Shown here: positions 34,964 through 47,005 of the stretch, in pieces | Numbering within the stretch: position 1 is the first letter of the stretch | Layout of the letters: each line of letters begins with the position of its first letter | NCBI GenBank assembly: GCA_019916065.1 | Contig: CM034233.1 | Coordinates: 36,372,862 to 36,436,861 of the forward strand | Reading direction: 5' to 3' | DNA: 64,000 bases | From: Vitellaria paradoxa | Taxonomy: Eukaryota > Streptophyta > Magnoliopsida > Ericales > Sapotaceae | Made by a program: the position numbers and the translations under genes | Notes under the pieces: model-generated | The model's database searches: none | What the model was told of the DNA's origin: nothing | What the model saw: only the letters and a program-made list of their open reading frames with translations

Positions 34964-34971
34964 CATGCGAA
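34964..34971. repeat. Right 8-bp target duplication of the hAT-like element (CATGCGAA)
   Basis: See 34144-34151. Confidence 0.8.
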
Positions 34972-36357
34972 GAGAAAACTATAAATATACCTCTTGCCAC
35001 AGTGGTCTTTGACTCTGCTGTGGACCACCCTAGCTATCCTCTGAAAACTATAGCCACCACCCTATGGGCCCTGCTAATACTAGCTCTGGTGGGTCTGAGA
35101 CCCCGCAGTTTGTCACTCTAGACAGATTGTGCTGGCCACTAAATCTTGCTACATTATTGCCCTGAGGGCAATTTCTAGAGATATGGCACTGTTGGCCACA
35201 AGAAAAACATGTCGATGATCCTGACATATGCTCAAAATACTATTCGATCCGATGCTCTATTCTAGCTGGTACATTTTTCGATGGTCAATGGTACTTCTTA
35301 TGCCTTGGCTGGTGGCAGATGTGACAATCGGACCCTAAGACTTTGTCCTCCCAACTAACTGAGTAAGGGCCACACTCCTTTGCTGGAACCATTATGGTTA
35401 GGACTCGTTAGGTCTCTTCTTTTGTCTTTTCTTATTTTTGTTATGTGATAGCAAGGTAACACTCTTCCCATGCTCACCTTCATTCATTACCTTAACATCA
35501 TTCAGGTCATTCTCAATAGTCATCACTCAGCTGGTTAGGATTTTGTAGTCAGTTAGTCCTAGTAGAACAACTTTGCTCCTAATAGCTACATGCAAGCCTT
35601 TCTTAAATTACTTGCACCGGTATCTCTCAATGCAACCAACTCCAGAGCGTAAGTAGAGAGAGACGCAAATTGGTACTCAAACTCTAGCACTGACATTGCC
35701 TCCTAAGTTAAGGCCATAAACTCGTCCCTCTTCACATCCCTGAGAGTAATAGGGAGAAAGTGTTCATGGAACAACTCTTAAAAACTATTCTAGATCAAAG
35801 CTGCAACATCCTGTGAACCCTCTACAAAGCTCCACCACATAGCAGCATCACTAGTGAACAGAAAGATGACCAGAGAAATCCTAGTTTAAATGTCTATAAT
35901 CTGAAGGGCCTTAAGAATCTTCTCACATTGTCTGAGAAAAACCTCTGCAACATTGGAGTCTAGCACTCCATTATAACCGAAAGGATTCATCCTTCTGAAG
36001 CGCTCTAAAGAGCTTATCAACTGAGTAATGATAGGTAGAGGTCCCATTCGTGCTCCTCTTGCTAATACTACCATGGTTACCACCATCCGCTACGTAAATA
36101 TGAAAGGTCAAACACCCCTACTTTCTGAACCGAAGGCTATCCAAACCGTACCTCCTTCTGCTATGCACTAGAGCCACCCTTGGTGGAGACTCAAACCTAG
36201 CACTCGCATTAAACCCCTGCTCACAGGTTAACTCTAGATGAACATCCTCAACTGGGGCCCCACACCGCAAAACAACCTAGGCTCCATGGCCGACCTAAAC
36301 CCCATAACCTTTTGGTCACTTAGGACCTCTACCAACTGGCTCAGCTTTTGGTGCCAT
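34972..36357 (-). pseudogene. H gag, broken (Tekay-like)
   Basis: The ATG at 36355-36357 starts MAPKAEPVGRGPK. The capsid block LERFRRMNPFGYNGVLD with VAEVFLRQCEKI lies within 35886-36086. A zinc knuckle CFSCGQQCHISRNC (CCHC spacing) is at about 35160-35220. Stops and frameshifts are frequent. The order gag, then protease, agrees with the - strand orientation. Confidence 0.88.
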
Positions 36358-36490
36358 AATGCTAGAAATAAGTAAAAAGCAAAGTCTAGATTCAAAATTT
36401 CAGGGCCTTAAAAATCAAGTCATGCATAACACATTTTAAAACACATAACCCTAAAATAACAAAATTTTCCACTATCCTTAGCAATTCTTA

Positions 36491-36510
36491 AACCTAGGCT
36501 CTAACACCAA
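36491..36510 (-). other. Degenerate primer binding site of H
   Basis: On the - strand TTTGGTGTTAGAGCC resembles the initiator-Met tRNA site TGGTATCAGAGC used by many plant gypsy elements, and it lies next to the TGTCACGCCC LTR edge. This fixes 36513 onward as the 5' LTR of H. Confidence 0.7.
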
Positions 36511-37876
36511 ACTGTCACGCCCTAAAATCCATGACTAGGGATGTGGGACAAACCTACAAATAAACAATCATACCACAATATAAACCCTAAATCAAAGCAG
36601 AAACAAGATCAATAAAGTATTAAAAATAGAATACTCCAAAGTCTCAAATTGTCTAATAAAAGGGACTACAACCACAATGCCCCAAATCGGGCCCCAACAC
36701 CATAATCTATAACATTACATTACACATATTGAAATGTAGACTACTAAATTCATTAAAATAATTCAAAACCGGCCAATCTAGCTCATAGGTCTATCACATG
36801 CATCTATTCCTGCAATATCAACTATAAGGGGTGAGCACTAAATCACGAGTGCATAAAATCAATAAATCTAAAACATGTGAGACACTAGACACCAAATCAA
36901 TTCAACCAAGTCTAAAAACTTATCCTTTTTATTAAATTCTTATTCTCTCCATATCAATCATTTTCTTATAGCCAATAATAAGTATGCCATGATCTTGCGG
37001 TTTCACGCTAAAAAAATCTTACCACAAATAATTTGAATCCTCAAATCAAATAAGAAGACCTTAAAATTGCACAAGAATATCAACAATACATTCCCTGAGG
37101 TAGTGACATAGCTAGATCTAGTCAAATCAAATCTTAGGAGGTCATTTTAGGGCTAGAATTAGAAAAAATCACTAATAATTTATAAATTCATAAAAGTATC
37201 TCGGAGTCATGTAAATGAAAATTTTGGATCCCTCATTCCCAAAAATTATAGGAGGAGCCATCCTAGTGGTGCCTTCAAGGATCAGGCAAAAGACTTGATT
37301 GGCCTCCCTCCATTGTAGACTGTTTCAGAGCAGGATTTTTCAAATAGACCTAACTTGATCCTGAAAAATCCAAATTAAACTAAAATTTGACCTAATTGGT
37401 TTAATTCTCTCCAAAAAGTGTCCAAGAGGTCTCTAAAGCTCCCAAAATTGTCCAAACTTCCTAAAATGGCTCGAACCTATTAGGGTAAAATCTAAGCTTG
37501 GCAAAGCATAGCCTTAGCCATGGGCTACAAGCCAGGCAAAGCAAGGCCTGAACCATGGGCTACAAGACAAATGGCCTGTTTCTTCCCTTCTAGCTAGCAA
37601 ATGGGCTTGCCACATTCCTTTGGCGAGTTGTTTCACCTGTAAGGTCAAGTGGAATCATCCGCCTGCATTGTCGAGCGAACCTTTCCACCCGCGAAGCCAG
37701 GTAGGGTTTTTGGCCTATGAATCCAGGCAAAATTTTCTGCATATTAATGTTGTGCAAGATTTTTCACTCGAAAAACCAAGCGAAAGTTTTCATCTGTAAG
37801 CTTAGGTAGACAAATCTCCCCACATGGCCTAAGAAGACTTTTTGTTCAGTGTAAAAAAGCTTATAAATAGGACCTT

Positions 37877-39602
37877 TAATTACGCGCAATCATTGACATG
37901 TTTATGCATCATCCTATCACCTATTTGAGCATATTATCGAGCTATTTCAATGATTTTGTTAGTATTTTGTGATTTTTTATCTTTGATATTTGTTTTGTGG
38001 GGTAATAGAAGGAAAACAATTCAAGAAAAGCAAGTTAGGAGCTTAAATATGCAAACAAGAAAGGATACTTGCAGTGGGCACCCAACTGTGAAGTATTATG
38101 AATACACGCGCTCGAGGGCACATGAGAAAGAACCATCATAGGTGCATGTGCTCGTGGGCACACGAGAAAAAAGCTCCTTGGGCGCACGCCACCTTGGGCG
38201 CCCGACTGATTCGCACCTTGGGTGCCCCCTGGGAGCTATTTTTCTATTCTTCTCTCAGGACTTTTAGCGAGCACTTAGGTGTGCAGTAGTCATAGGTGCA
38301 CACCAACATAGTGTTGGTGCCTGTGACGTCCCTCCAGCAAAATTTTGATATTATTTTTAAATTATAAATTTACCTTTTTTACCCTTAATTGCTGTAAGTC
38401 TATAAATAGGTGTGATTGCTGACATTACAATTATTAGCTGCATTAGGTTTTAGGCCATAGTAGTAGAAGTTTCGTAAGGTGATTTTGCTTTTCTTTCTCT
38501 TAGGTTTTACACATGCAAGTTACTTTGCATTTAATTATTTCAATTCCAAACTTCAAAAGCTCAAATTTATTTTATATTTCTTTTTATTTCTTTAGTCTTT
38601 AATATCGTCTTTTTTTTTCGCTTTTTATTTTACATTAATGGATAGTTTACAAGTATATTTTCCTCTTCAAAGTTCAAGTATGTTAGGTTAGGGTTTATTC
38701 TTACCTTCAAACCATTGAAGGTGGTGTGGTAGTTTGGTGAACTCAAATGTAAAAGAATATTTTTCAATGAAGTATATTTTTGATTTCTAATTGGAATCTT
38801 ATAGTACGTTAGGGTTCTTTTGAAATCAATTCTCCCATGTTATAACCATAGCTTGGTTACAAGTTTTCACTTGTGCACACCAAATGTTTAGTTCAATGTC
38901 CCAATGACTTAGAAACATATTTTCCAAAACCCAAATTAGGTTTTCTTACAAAATCAAATCACCCGTGTTATAATCATAGCTTGGTTACGATTGGTCACTC
39001 GTGCATACCAAGTGTTTGATTTGATGGCCCGATGATTTGGAACCTATTTTCTTAAAACCATAACATGAGGTTATCTTAAGAAAATGATTTACCCATATTA
39101 CAATTGAAGCCTGGTTACGAGTTGACGTTCTTGCAAACTAGGTGCTCGATTCAATGTCCTGGTGTGTCCAAAACTAATTTTAAAAGCCTCTACTTATCTT
39201 AAGCTCCATAAATTAGGTTTTGATGAAATATCTTCTCTCCTAGCTATGGACGTAAATTTGCTAGGTTAAGTTACAAACGTGTTTGAGTAAACCACTACTA
39301 TCCCACTATCGGATTTGGTTCGAAATCAAGATCATCTTAGGTATTTTATTTGTAATGTTTTCATCTTAATTTAGCATCATAATTACTTCACTCCACCATT
39401 CGCAACCTAAACCATAATTAAACTTTTCCTTAGATCCAAACATAGTTTGGATTAGATTAGAATCACCTACTAACTAAAAGGAAAGTCTAGAGCTTTTAAC
39501 AAAACCCTCCCTGTGGAGATGACCTCGACTCTCACCGAGTAAAACTACAACCATTCTCTTGCACTTGAGAGGTAGAACCCAAACACATTTTAGGGTCAGT
39601 TA
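37877..39602 (+). repeat. I: Athila-like solo LTR (about 1726 bp)
   Basis: The reverse complement of the right end resembles the first 100 bp of the A and B LTRs: TGACC near the edge, AAGTGCAAG, TGTAGTTTTA, ACTCGGTGAG and GAGGTC. It therefore lies in the opposite orientation to A. The empty site is visible in the G copy at about 11132. Flanks ACCTT (37872-37876) and ACCTC (39603-39607) may be the target duplication with one change. GGGCGCCC-type words recur at 38076-38227 before TATAAATAGG at 38401. Confidence 0.7.
38076..38227. promoter_or_regulatory. GGGCRCCC-type palindrome series and TATA box in I
   Basis: Words starting GGGC or GGGT occur at 38076, 38116, 38156, 38180, 38196 (a perfect GGGCGCCC) and 38220. 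The first three are 40 bp apart, twice 20. TATAAATAGG follows at 38401-38410. Confidence 0.55.
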
Positions 39603-39980
39603 ACCTCTTTCCTCCTCATTTTTTCATTTAAAACTCAATGCTAAAAAGCTCTTAAGGTAAGGCCAATGCTCCAGACTTTCTCACTCTAGAAAAAGCCCAA
39701 TCGGTAAAAATTTTCTCTCTAGCAAATTTTTATTTTTCAATTCAATTTATTTACATGATTAGGATAAAATAATTTAAAAAATGTAAATAGAAAACCTTTG
39801 TTAATGAATGCCATATGAATCATAACTTAAGTCTAAGCCAAGTTGATGTATGATATTGACCAGATTTACCCGAGACAATTTAGTAAAATTCCAGACATCA
39901 TACATATGACATGCTTACATTATACTACCAAGTCAGGCTATGTCATAACATCATACAACCATCCTATACCACGTCACAAT

Positions 39981-40829
39981 TGTTCCAAATCCTGAGATAG
40001 TGATGGATGCTATTTTATGTAATGGTAAATTCAATTCATCAGGAATGAGACTGATTACCATTAAGCCAACACCTCAGTATTTTAGGAAATCATTGCATAA
40101 AATTAGGAAACATACAAAATTAAGAAAGAATCCACAATCGCATTTTGAGATAGGGATATTATCTATATTAAGAATATTGACTAATCATTAAATCCAGATC
40201 TGGTCATTTTAATAATATGTTATTGAGATGGTGACCAACACAAGATGATTAAAATAATCGTTCTTAGAATATAGAGGGAGGTATCAATTAGAAATGGAAA
40301 ACTTCTTAATTTTGATTGTCTCAATATCTGGTAGAGGGGCTTAATTGCAAAATTAAAGGGTGAATAAGGTATTTTATGAGATTATTTCAGTAGACATGGT
40401 TTAGAGTCCAATTATTCATTTTCGTGGAGTGAAGTATAATTATTAGGGGATGTTTTCATAATTATGAGATAATTATGGGTACTTTCCTAATTGGTTAACT
40501 TAAGTTTACTTACACCTTAGTTCCTGCTTTTGCCTGTATAAAAGGATAATCTCTTCAGTTGCCTATACAACCCTAGACATCAAAAACGTTCTGAGAGAAT
40601 CCTAATAGGAAAAAGAGTAGAAGACTTGAGAGTCTTTACCGTCGGGAAAGAAAATTCTTTAAGAAACTAAGATCAAATCAAGAAATGATGAAAGGTTAGT
40701 GTTACTTTTTTAATTTGATTCATTTTTTGCATTTTGGATACAATGGTATAAGAAGTTTTATATTATTTCATGTATGATTGATCCAAAAAATTTTTGAAAA
40801 CCTCTTCTAATGCGTTTTTTATTCTAATA
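39981..40829 (+). repeat. 5' LTR of copia element D (about 849 bp)
   Basis: It starts TGTTCC and ends near TTCTAATA, with a degenerate primer site (TTGATATCAAAG) directly after. A TATA box (TATAAAAGG) lies at 40537-40545. The left edge is where similarity to the G/H repeat stops. The end CA has changed to TA. Confidence 0.65.
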
Positions 40830-40845
40830 ATTGATATCAAAGTGG
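40830..40845 (+). other. Degenerate primer binding site of D
   Basis: ATTGATATCAAAGTG resembles TTGGTATCAGAGC, complementary to the 3' end of initiator-Met tRNA, the usual copia primer. Confidence 0.65.
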
Positions 40846-42800
40846 TCTTGCATAATTTTTCATAATGTCTTGTTAGTTCATGGAATTAAATTGAGTTTCA
40901 TTTTATTTTATATATGCAAAGTTATATTAATTAATTATTATTTAAAATATTAATTAAAATCATATTTTAATTAATAAAAAAAATACTCGCCAAAAGAATG
41001 GTTTCGTCGATTTTTTCTTTTTGTGTTTGACCAAAGAGTTGGCTAAGAAAACAAAAAGAAAATATTTTTTTTATTTTTATTGTTATTTGTTTGAATAAGT
41101 TCTATAAAAGAAATCCAGTAGCGCCGGTGGGCTCATCGGAACGCTACTCTAGTAATGAAAAGTTGACAGAAAAGGAATCCACATGGAGTTTCCTCAGGCT
41201 AGCTCATGGTTGCTAGCCCCAGGCCACGGCTTAGCGTGGCTCATGGCTGGAGAGTTTTTTCCCTACTGGTTTTTCTAAAAATTGCATTATTTTGGCTTTT
41301 AGGGGTGCAAACAACCTCGTTTTGATCCTAACTTTTTTTTGTAGTTTTGTAACAACCTAATAAATGTTTTTAAACATTTAAATTTAATATTTGAATATTT
41401 TAAATATTTCTAAAAATTATGGGTTATTTAAAAGTTTTGAAATAAGGTTTTTGGTTCAAAATGGTGCCAAGTTTTTTCCTATTTTTGTTCTTTAGTTGTG
41501 GACATTCTTTAATGTATGATTATAGATTTGCAATTAATTAATATAAAGTTGGGAAATAATAATTGTTATTAATCCTAAACTTTACATAAGTTTCATATTT
41601 TGCAATTTTATTATTGTCTAAAATTGATTAGTTATGAATGGTATTATATGCATGATATAAATGTGTTGGCTTGATTTCTCTTTTGGTGGGTCAATAGGAA
41701 AGGGTTGTATAAATATATGTAGAAAGCTTATACAAGGCAATAAATCTGGTTTTCTCGTGAAATGGCAGGTTTGCTAATTCCCTATTTCTTTTTTTTGTTT
41801 TTTTTCAATTTATTAGAAATTATGTACGCATAATTGTGGGCATAGGTTTTGTGTGATATTAAATACTGAAGAAATGAAAAGGAACAAGGAGACCAAGGAG
41901 GTCGAGTTCAACCTTAAGTTATAGATTTTACATGAATTTTCTATTGTAGACTAGGAACCAAAAGAGAGATGTTTACATTTATGCATATTTATACTGCGTG
42001 CGTTGTTATATATTATGGTTGATAATATACGTGTTTTGTATGCTTGCTAGAAAACTCAATTTTTTGAATCCATGAACTTAAAAAAAAGGAAATCATTCAT
42101 AACTTGTTTCAAAATTTTGTAAAAGAAAGTCTTTATCAAAATTAAATTTTATTTTTTGAAAATAAATGAAAACAAGACATGAATGATAAATTTTAAAGTA
42201 TTCTCAACTTAAAATTCAAGTGCTAGTCTCCCATTATCATTTCATAGTAAGATGGGAATAAACATCTCGAGTCATCTTCGAGTGACCATCCCCCACAAAA
42301 GGTGCTTATTCTAATTGGTTACAAGATTAAAGCTTTTAGGATAAAGATGATTGATACGGTGTGAGAGTGATTCTCCCCACAAGAATGCTAGCTCATAATA
42401 GTTGTCTTTCATTTGAGATCATGGTGTGCGCTTGATCAAAAAGGAAATAACTGTTGTCCCCACAACTTACTTATTTTTCTTTTAAAGACCAATTGTAGGG
42501 TGTTAATATCATGTGGTATGAGATACCTAGTTAATATTGTAAAGAATTTCATCCGCTTAATCATAAAAGTAGCATTTGACTTCCCTACAAAACTATATAG
42601 ATTTAGTCCCTATGTATTCATTTATAGCGTATTGAGGGTAACACTATCAAATAATGAAAATAAAAGCATATTTTTCTTTGCATCCATACTTAATAATACT
42701 TTTCTTGCATCTTATCAGATGTCATCTTTTAATTATCTCACTATCATGCCCCAATCTCAATAAAATGTTTAGGGACTAGGGCAGGCCTGCTAGGCAGACA
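40846..42800 (+). other. Leader and decayed 5' part of gag of D
   Basis: The sequence is A/T-rich with frequent stops. Gag N-terminal motifs are not recognisable. A 116-codon ORF at 42413-42763 matches nothing I know and has repeat-like composition. Confidence 0.45.
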
Positions 42801-42819
42801 GCCATGAAAACAAATGTCA

Positions 42820-43472
42820 AGCCAGAGGGAAAATTTTTCCATTACAATAAAGAAGGACATTAGAAGAGGAACTGCCTTACCTTTCTTGCATAGAAGTGTG
42901 CAGGCTTACCTGAATCACTTGTTATTGAAGTAAGCTTTTTGGTGAGTACTCCATATTCTTGGAGTGTAGACTCTAAGGCAACCAATCACATTTGTAATTC
43001 ATTGCTAGGGTTTTAAAAAAACTAAGAGGTTAAGTGATGGAGATGTTAGCCTATTCCTTGGGGATGATACTAGAGTTGCTATTGATTCTATAGGAGTAGT
43101 TAGTTTAAATTTTTCCAATAAAACTCTTGTTTTAGATAACTGTTTCTACGTACCTAGCTTTAGAAGAAATTTAATATCAATTTCATGTTTGATTAAAACT
43201 GATTACTCCATGAGTTTTAATAATAATGTTACCATCAAATTAAATGGTTCTTTTATTTGCCAAGGTACATTAACAAATAGTTTATATTTAATTACTCCAC
43301 ATTTGAATGAGATTCTTGACGTAGAAAGAAGCAACCTATCATCACCATCATTGGTTTTACAATTAATAAAAGGAAAGTTTCTTCATCTAATCCTACATAT
43401 CTTTGGAATTTGAGGCTAGGTCATATTAATCTAAATAGGATACAAATGTTGGTGAAGGAAGGTACCTTATCC
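42820..43472 (+). pseudogene. D: copia gag end, protease and GAG-pre-integrase, broken
   Basis: A decayed zinc knuckle (HYNKEGH, then a stop, KRNC) is at 42838-42880. The protease site reads WSVDSKATNHICNS where copia has DSGATNHIC. A GAG-pre-integrase domain follows (YVPSFRRNLISISCLI; open from 43189) with a frameshift near 43380 before LRLGHINLNRIQMLVKEGT. The sequence is cut at 43472 by the LTR of copia element C, and the rest of D lies beyond the window. Confidence 0.9.
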
Positions 43473-44938
43473 TGTTGGTTTTTATAGCATAGGGTTGAGA
43501 AAAATACCTCGAATGAAAGGATGAATTCTTTAAATATTTTCTTGAAGCACAACGGAAGTACCTTCTTTTCAGCAATTCAGCCTTCCAAACTATTCTCAAT
43601 TTTCTCTCTCTAGATGGATGTGTGTGGGCACTTAATTCAGATCTATTAGCTTATTTGATATATAAAAGATATTTATAAAGAGTGAGATACAGAGTTTGTA
43701 TCAGAAAAGATCTCAAACTCTAGAGATTATTTCTTATCCACTCTCACACATATCTTATCTATATATATCATCTTAATATATATTTAGAAGATATGGTACC
43801 TTGAGAAAATCTCCCAACCATATCATCTTATCTAAATATATATTAATTATCTATAATTTATTTCAAAAATAAATTATAAATAATTAGCCAATTGGACATG
43901 ACCCATCAAGATAAAATTGAGCTAGCTTGGGGACTGAAGGCCCATGGATTCCTAACTCCAACTTAAAAGATATTTGGGCCTTGTCATCTCATGACAACCT
44001 ATTATCTTTTAAATTAACCCAAGGCTATTCCACTAAAAGCCCTGAGCTGCACTCTAGTAGTCCATGTTGAAATTCATTTAATTAAAACAACTTTTAATAA
44101 AATGAATTTTGGTCTTAGACCAATAATATCCACTTAATTAACCCTCCATTATAAACTCGTAATTAAGCTAGGCTAAATGTCAAACCCCTTAATTACATAT
44201 TTAACCCTAAGTCACTATTTATCTATATTTTGATCATTCTCAATATTTTCATATTTGTAAACAATTTACAAATAAATATTGTTATTCAATAAACAATTTA
44301 TTGAATAAACTGCAGCCACAGATTTAATGATTAAAAAGATAAATAGCTTAGGTGAGCGTATCAAAATGGATTCCAACTTGTAAGTATATGTTCCCACGAT
44401 TCATGAAATTAAATCTCTAAGTTATCGAGGTTTTGACCATTTACAAGATCTCACTCTGTGATAACTCAAATAGACTTAATCTATGAATGTGAGTCCATTA
44501 CAAACTCAGGATTAAGGTTTATTAAGCTTATTAAAGCTTATGTAAATTATGATTAAAGACATTTATGAACCAAATCATAATTTACAATAGTCCATTCAAT
44601 ATGTATATCTCATATACATACATACTTTCCTACTTAAAGTCACCACTTTAGTAATCAAGATAAATCACCCAATTAAGAAGTAGAAAGTTACAGTTTTAAC
44701 ATAATGAAATGCCCGTTTCATTAATAACTATGAATTTACTTTTATTTATAAAACTTGTGATTTAAATCTTTCTTTATTGGCATCTTATGCCCAATACTTA
44801 AATCACATATTTTATAAATAAGGGACAATAGTGTATGCTTAAATAAATAAATGTTTAATCTTAACCAGAAAAATAAATTAAATGAAATGTCATTACAAAA
44901 CATGCTTTCAAGGGCACCAAAAGAAAACAAATCTAACA
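43473..44938 (-). repeat. 3' LTR of copia element C (1466 bp)
   Basis: It starts TGTTGG and ends CTAACA on the + strand, next to a polypurine tract on the right. The 5 bases to the left are TATCC. The other LTR and target duplication are beyond 64000. Non-coding, A/T-rich. Confidence 0.85.
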
Positions 44939-44953
44939 ATCTCCCACTTGCCC
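44939..44953 (-). other. Polypurine tract of C
   Basis: GGGCAAGTGGGAGAT on the - strand lies directly before TGTTAG, the LTR start. Confidence 0.85.
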
Positions 44954-44988
44954 AAAAGCATGTTAGGCATGTGACGAAAACCCATATC

Positions 44989-45020
44989 ATAAATATGACA
45001 ATCAAAACTCTTTAGCTGCT
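44989..45020. repeat. 32-bp direct repeat at the left edge of B
   Basis: Identical to 59293-59324, which begins exactly after the right LTR of B. The last three bases (GCT) also belong to the LTR of B. It replaces the usual 5-bp target duplication. Confidence 0.9.
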
Positions 45021-46967
45021 CGTAAATAGTGCAGTGCTAATTAACCCCCAAGTGCAAGGGTGTGCGGTGTAGTTTTAAAACTCAGTAAGTCCGAGGTCGA
45101 ATCCACAGGGAAGCCTATGTGTTTCAGTTTCTAAGTTCAAATATGAATTGTAGGATTGAATTAGAATTAAAGTTGCAATTAACTTAAATTGGATTTGATA
45201 GAGTTGAAATTTGAGAAATTAAACTAAAAACAAAGTAATTACTAATTAAAGGAATGTTTCAACTTAAATAAAATCCGAACTAATTTAAATAACTCAGCAA
45301 ATTAAAATTACTAAACTTGAATTTAAAGAATAACCTAATCTAATTGCAAACAAGATTTATAAGAAATTTAAAACAGTGATTTTATCAAATTGAAATTCTA
45401 ATAGAAAAGGGTTCTTGATTCAACCTTCACAATTCCAAGTAATCTGTTATTTCACCAAGGGATGATTTTAAATACAATCCATAGTTCACGTCAAAGGATC
45501 TATGGATTGGGAAAGATTTTCAATACATTCCAAAATTCCTCGATACACAGTTTTAAATTCACGTTTCATTATGGAAAATAAAACTGGAAGGATTTTATGA
45601 TAAAAATACTCGAGTTCAAATCTAGATTAAAATTGTTTAAAAATTATCAAGAAAATTATAATCAAGAGTATTTATCAGTGATTACAGAGAATATGAACAA
45701 ACACTCTTGTTTTCAAAGGTTTTCCAAACAACAAATCAAATTTGAAAATAGTAGATCACTTCACATAGGCTTTTGAAACCCATGTGAAGGATCTACGTAC
45801 ATCCCTCAGTTCATAACAAATTACCCTTCATTGATTCAGTGAATCAAGAACACAGGTTTTTACCCTAGCATGCTTTGAAACAACTTAACAAGCTTAGATG
45901 AAGACATAACTGTTAAAGCTTCAAAAACGTAATTAAAACAGTCCTAATGAATGTAAAACCTACCTACGAACATTCAATTAATAATAATGAACCAAAACGA
46001 AATACTAGATTAATTAAAGTTAAACCTTAAGATCAAAACGTACAGCATTCGTATCAAACTCTAAACGAAACCCTAATATTTTAAAGCATCCAAAGATTAA
46101 ACAAACTAATGGCATTAATCATAAAAACCAACCACAAACATTCAAAAACTAATAAAGAGCAAGAATGAAATATTAACTTACTTGAAAACGAACTTTGAAA
46201 TAAGAACTTGAGTAGCAATCGCAATGACAATCGTCTTAAAAACTTGGAGTACGTAGAGAAACATTCACGAATAATTAAAAATCTTCAAACTCTTCAAATA
46301 AATAACTAAAACTAAACTTAAACCTAAGAGAAGTAGGAGAAGAGGAAGAAAAACAAAAAACACAGCTCTTTCTCATTCGGCTATACAATGTCATATATAT
46401 AAGCAAACACAAAACCCTAATCATTCAAAACGCGGAGCAACAATTCCGTATAAGGGGGTCCGGACCGTCCCTCAGGGGGTCCGGACCACAGTGTATGTTT
46501 TATTCAATCGGCTGGAAGGCAAGCATCTGTGGTCGGGACCATCAAGGAGGGGGTCCGGACCACAGTGTAGAGCTGTAGCTTTCTGTGGTCGGGACCATCA
46601 AGGAGGGGGTCCGGACCACAGTGTATAGTTTTCTTCTTTGGCTGGGCTTCAACTTTCTGTGGTCGGGACCATCAAAGAGAGGGTCCGGACCACAGTGTAT
46701 AGGTTTCTTCAATGTTTGCTCATCCATCTAAGCTAACTCTTGGGGAAGCTTGAACCATTGTTGACACGCTTTGTTCTCCTTTGTTTCTTTCCTCCTTGGA
46801 GTTGTCAAAATCACTGTCTTCTTCGTTGAATTCACCATTTTCCCTGCAATTGACAAAATGGTTTACGTAAGTGATAAAATAGTGATAAATTATGAGGAAA
46901 ACGTAGTAAAATATGTAAATGAGTGTGCAAAAGTGTCGTTTGTAATTACACTTTTCGAGTGTAATCA
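45018..46967 (-). repeat. 3' LTR of B (1950 bp, outer 5 bases missing)
   Basis: Aligned to the other LTR it lacks the first five bases (TGACC on the + strand). It ends GTGTAATCA before the polypurine tract. Palindromes start at 46457/46478, 46531/46552, 46587/46608 and 46661/46682, each pair 21 bp apart. In - sense the TATA-like TATATATA at about 46389-46402 follows. Confidence 0.95.
46457..46691. promoter_or_regulatory. Four pairs of GGTCCGGACC-type palindromes, 21 bp within each pair
   Basis: Perfect GGTCCGGACC occurs at 46457, 46478, 46552, 46608 and 46682, and GGTCGGGACC at 46531, 46587 and 46661. In three of the pairs outer CTGTGGTC and GACCACAG make the whole 39-bp block an inverted repeat. 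It is immediately upstream (in - sense) of the TATA-like box. The other LTR repeats it at 58784-59018. Confidence 0.8.
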
Positions 46968-47005
46968 CACCCCCCAACTTGAGTCTTGCTAGTCCCTAGC
47001 AGTGC
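46968..47005 (-). other. Polypurine tract of B with adjacent hairpin
   Basis: CAAGTTGGGGGG on the - strand abuts the LTR. A hairpin with arms TGCTAG/CTAGCA and loop GGA lies just before it, collinear with A 17365-17403. Confidence 0.85.

Larger units (their letters stand above)
36513..39980 (-). repeat. 5' LTR of H, split by solo LTR I and cut by element D
   Basis: It starts TGTCACGCCC. From 37024 it is collinear with the G repeat at 10335-11495, resuming at 39603 after I. It is interrupted at 39981 by the copia LTR of D, so its far end is outside the window. Whether 37024 onward belongs to this LTR or to a separate abutting repeat is not settled. Confidence 0.65.

Noticed and set aside
42413..42763. 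116-codon ORF in the D leader as a gene
   Set aside because: No recognisable domain, lies in decayed copia leader or gag DNA.
46457..46691. Regularly spaced palindromes that might suggest a CRISPR-like array
   Set aside because: Plant retrotransposon LTR context, uneven spacing between pairs, no constant repeat with unique spacers, no cas genes.
46542..46977. Short ORFs (61-85 codons) in the B LTR, repeated in the other LTR
   Set aside because: They are identical because the LTRs are recent duplicates; composition comes from the palindromes.
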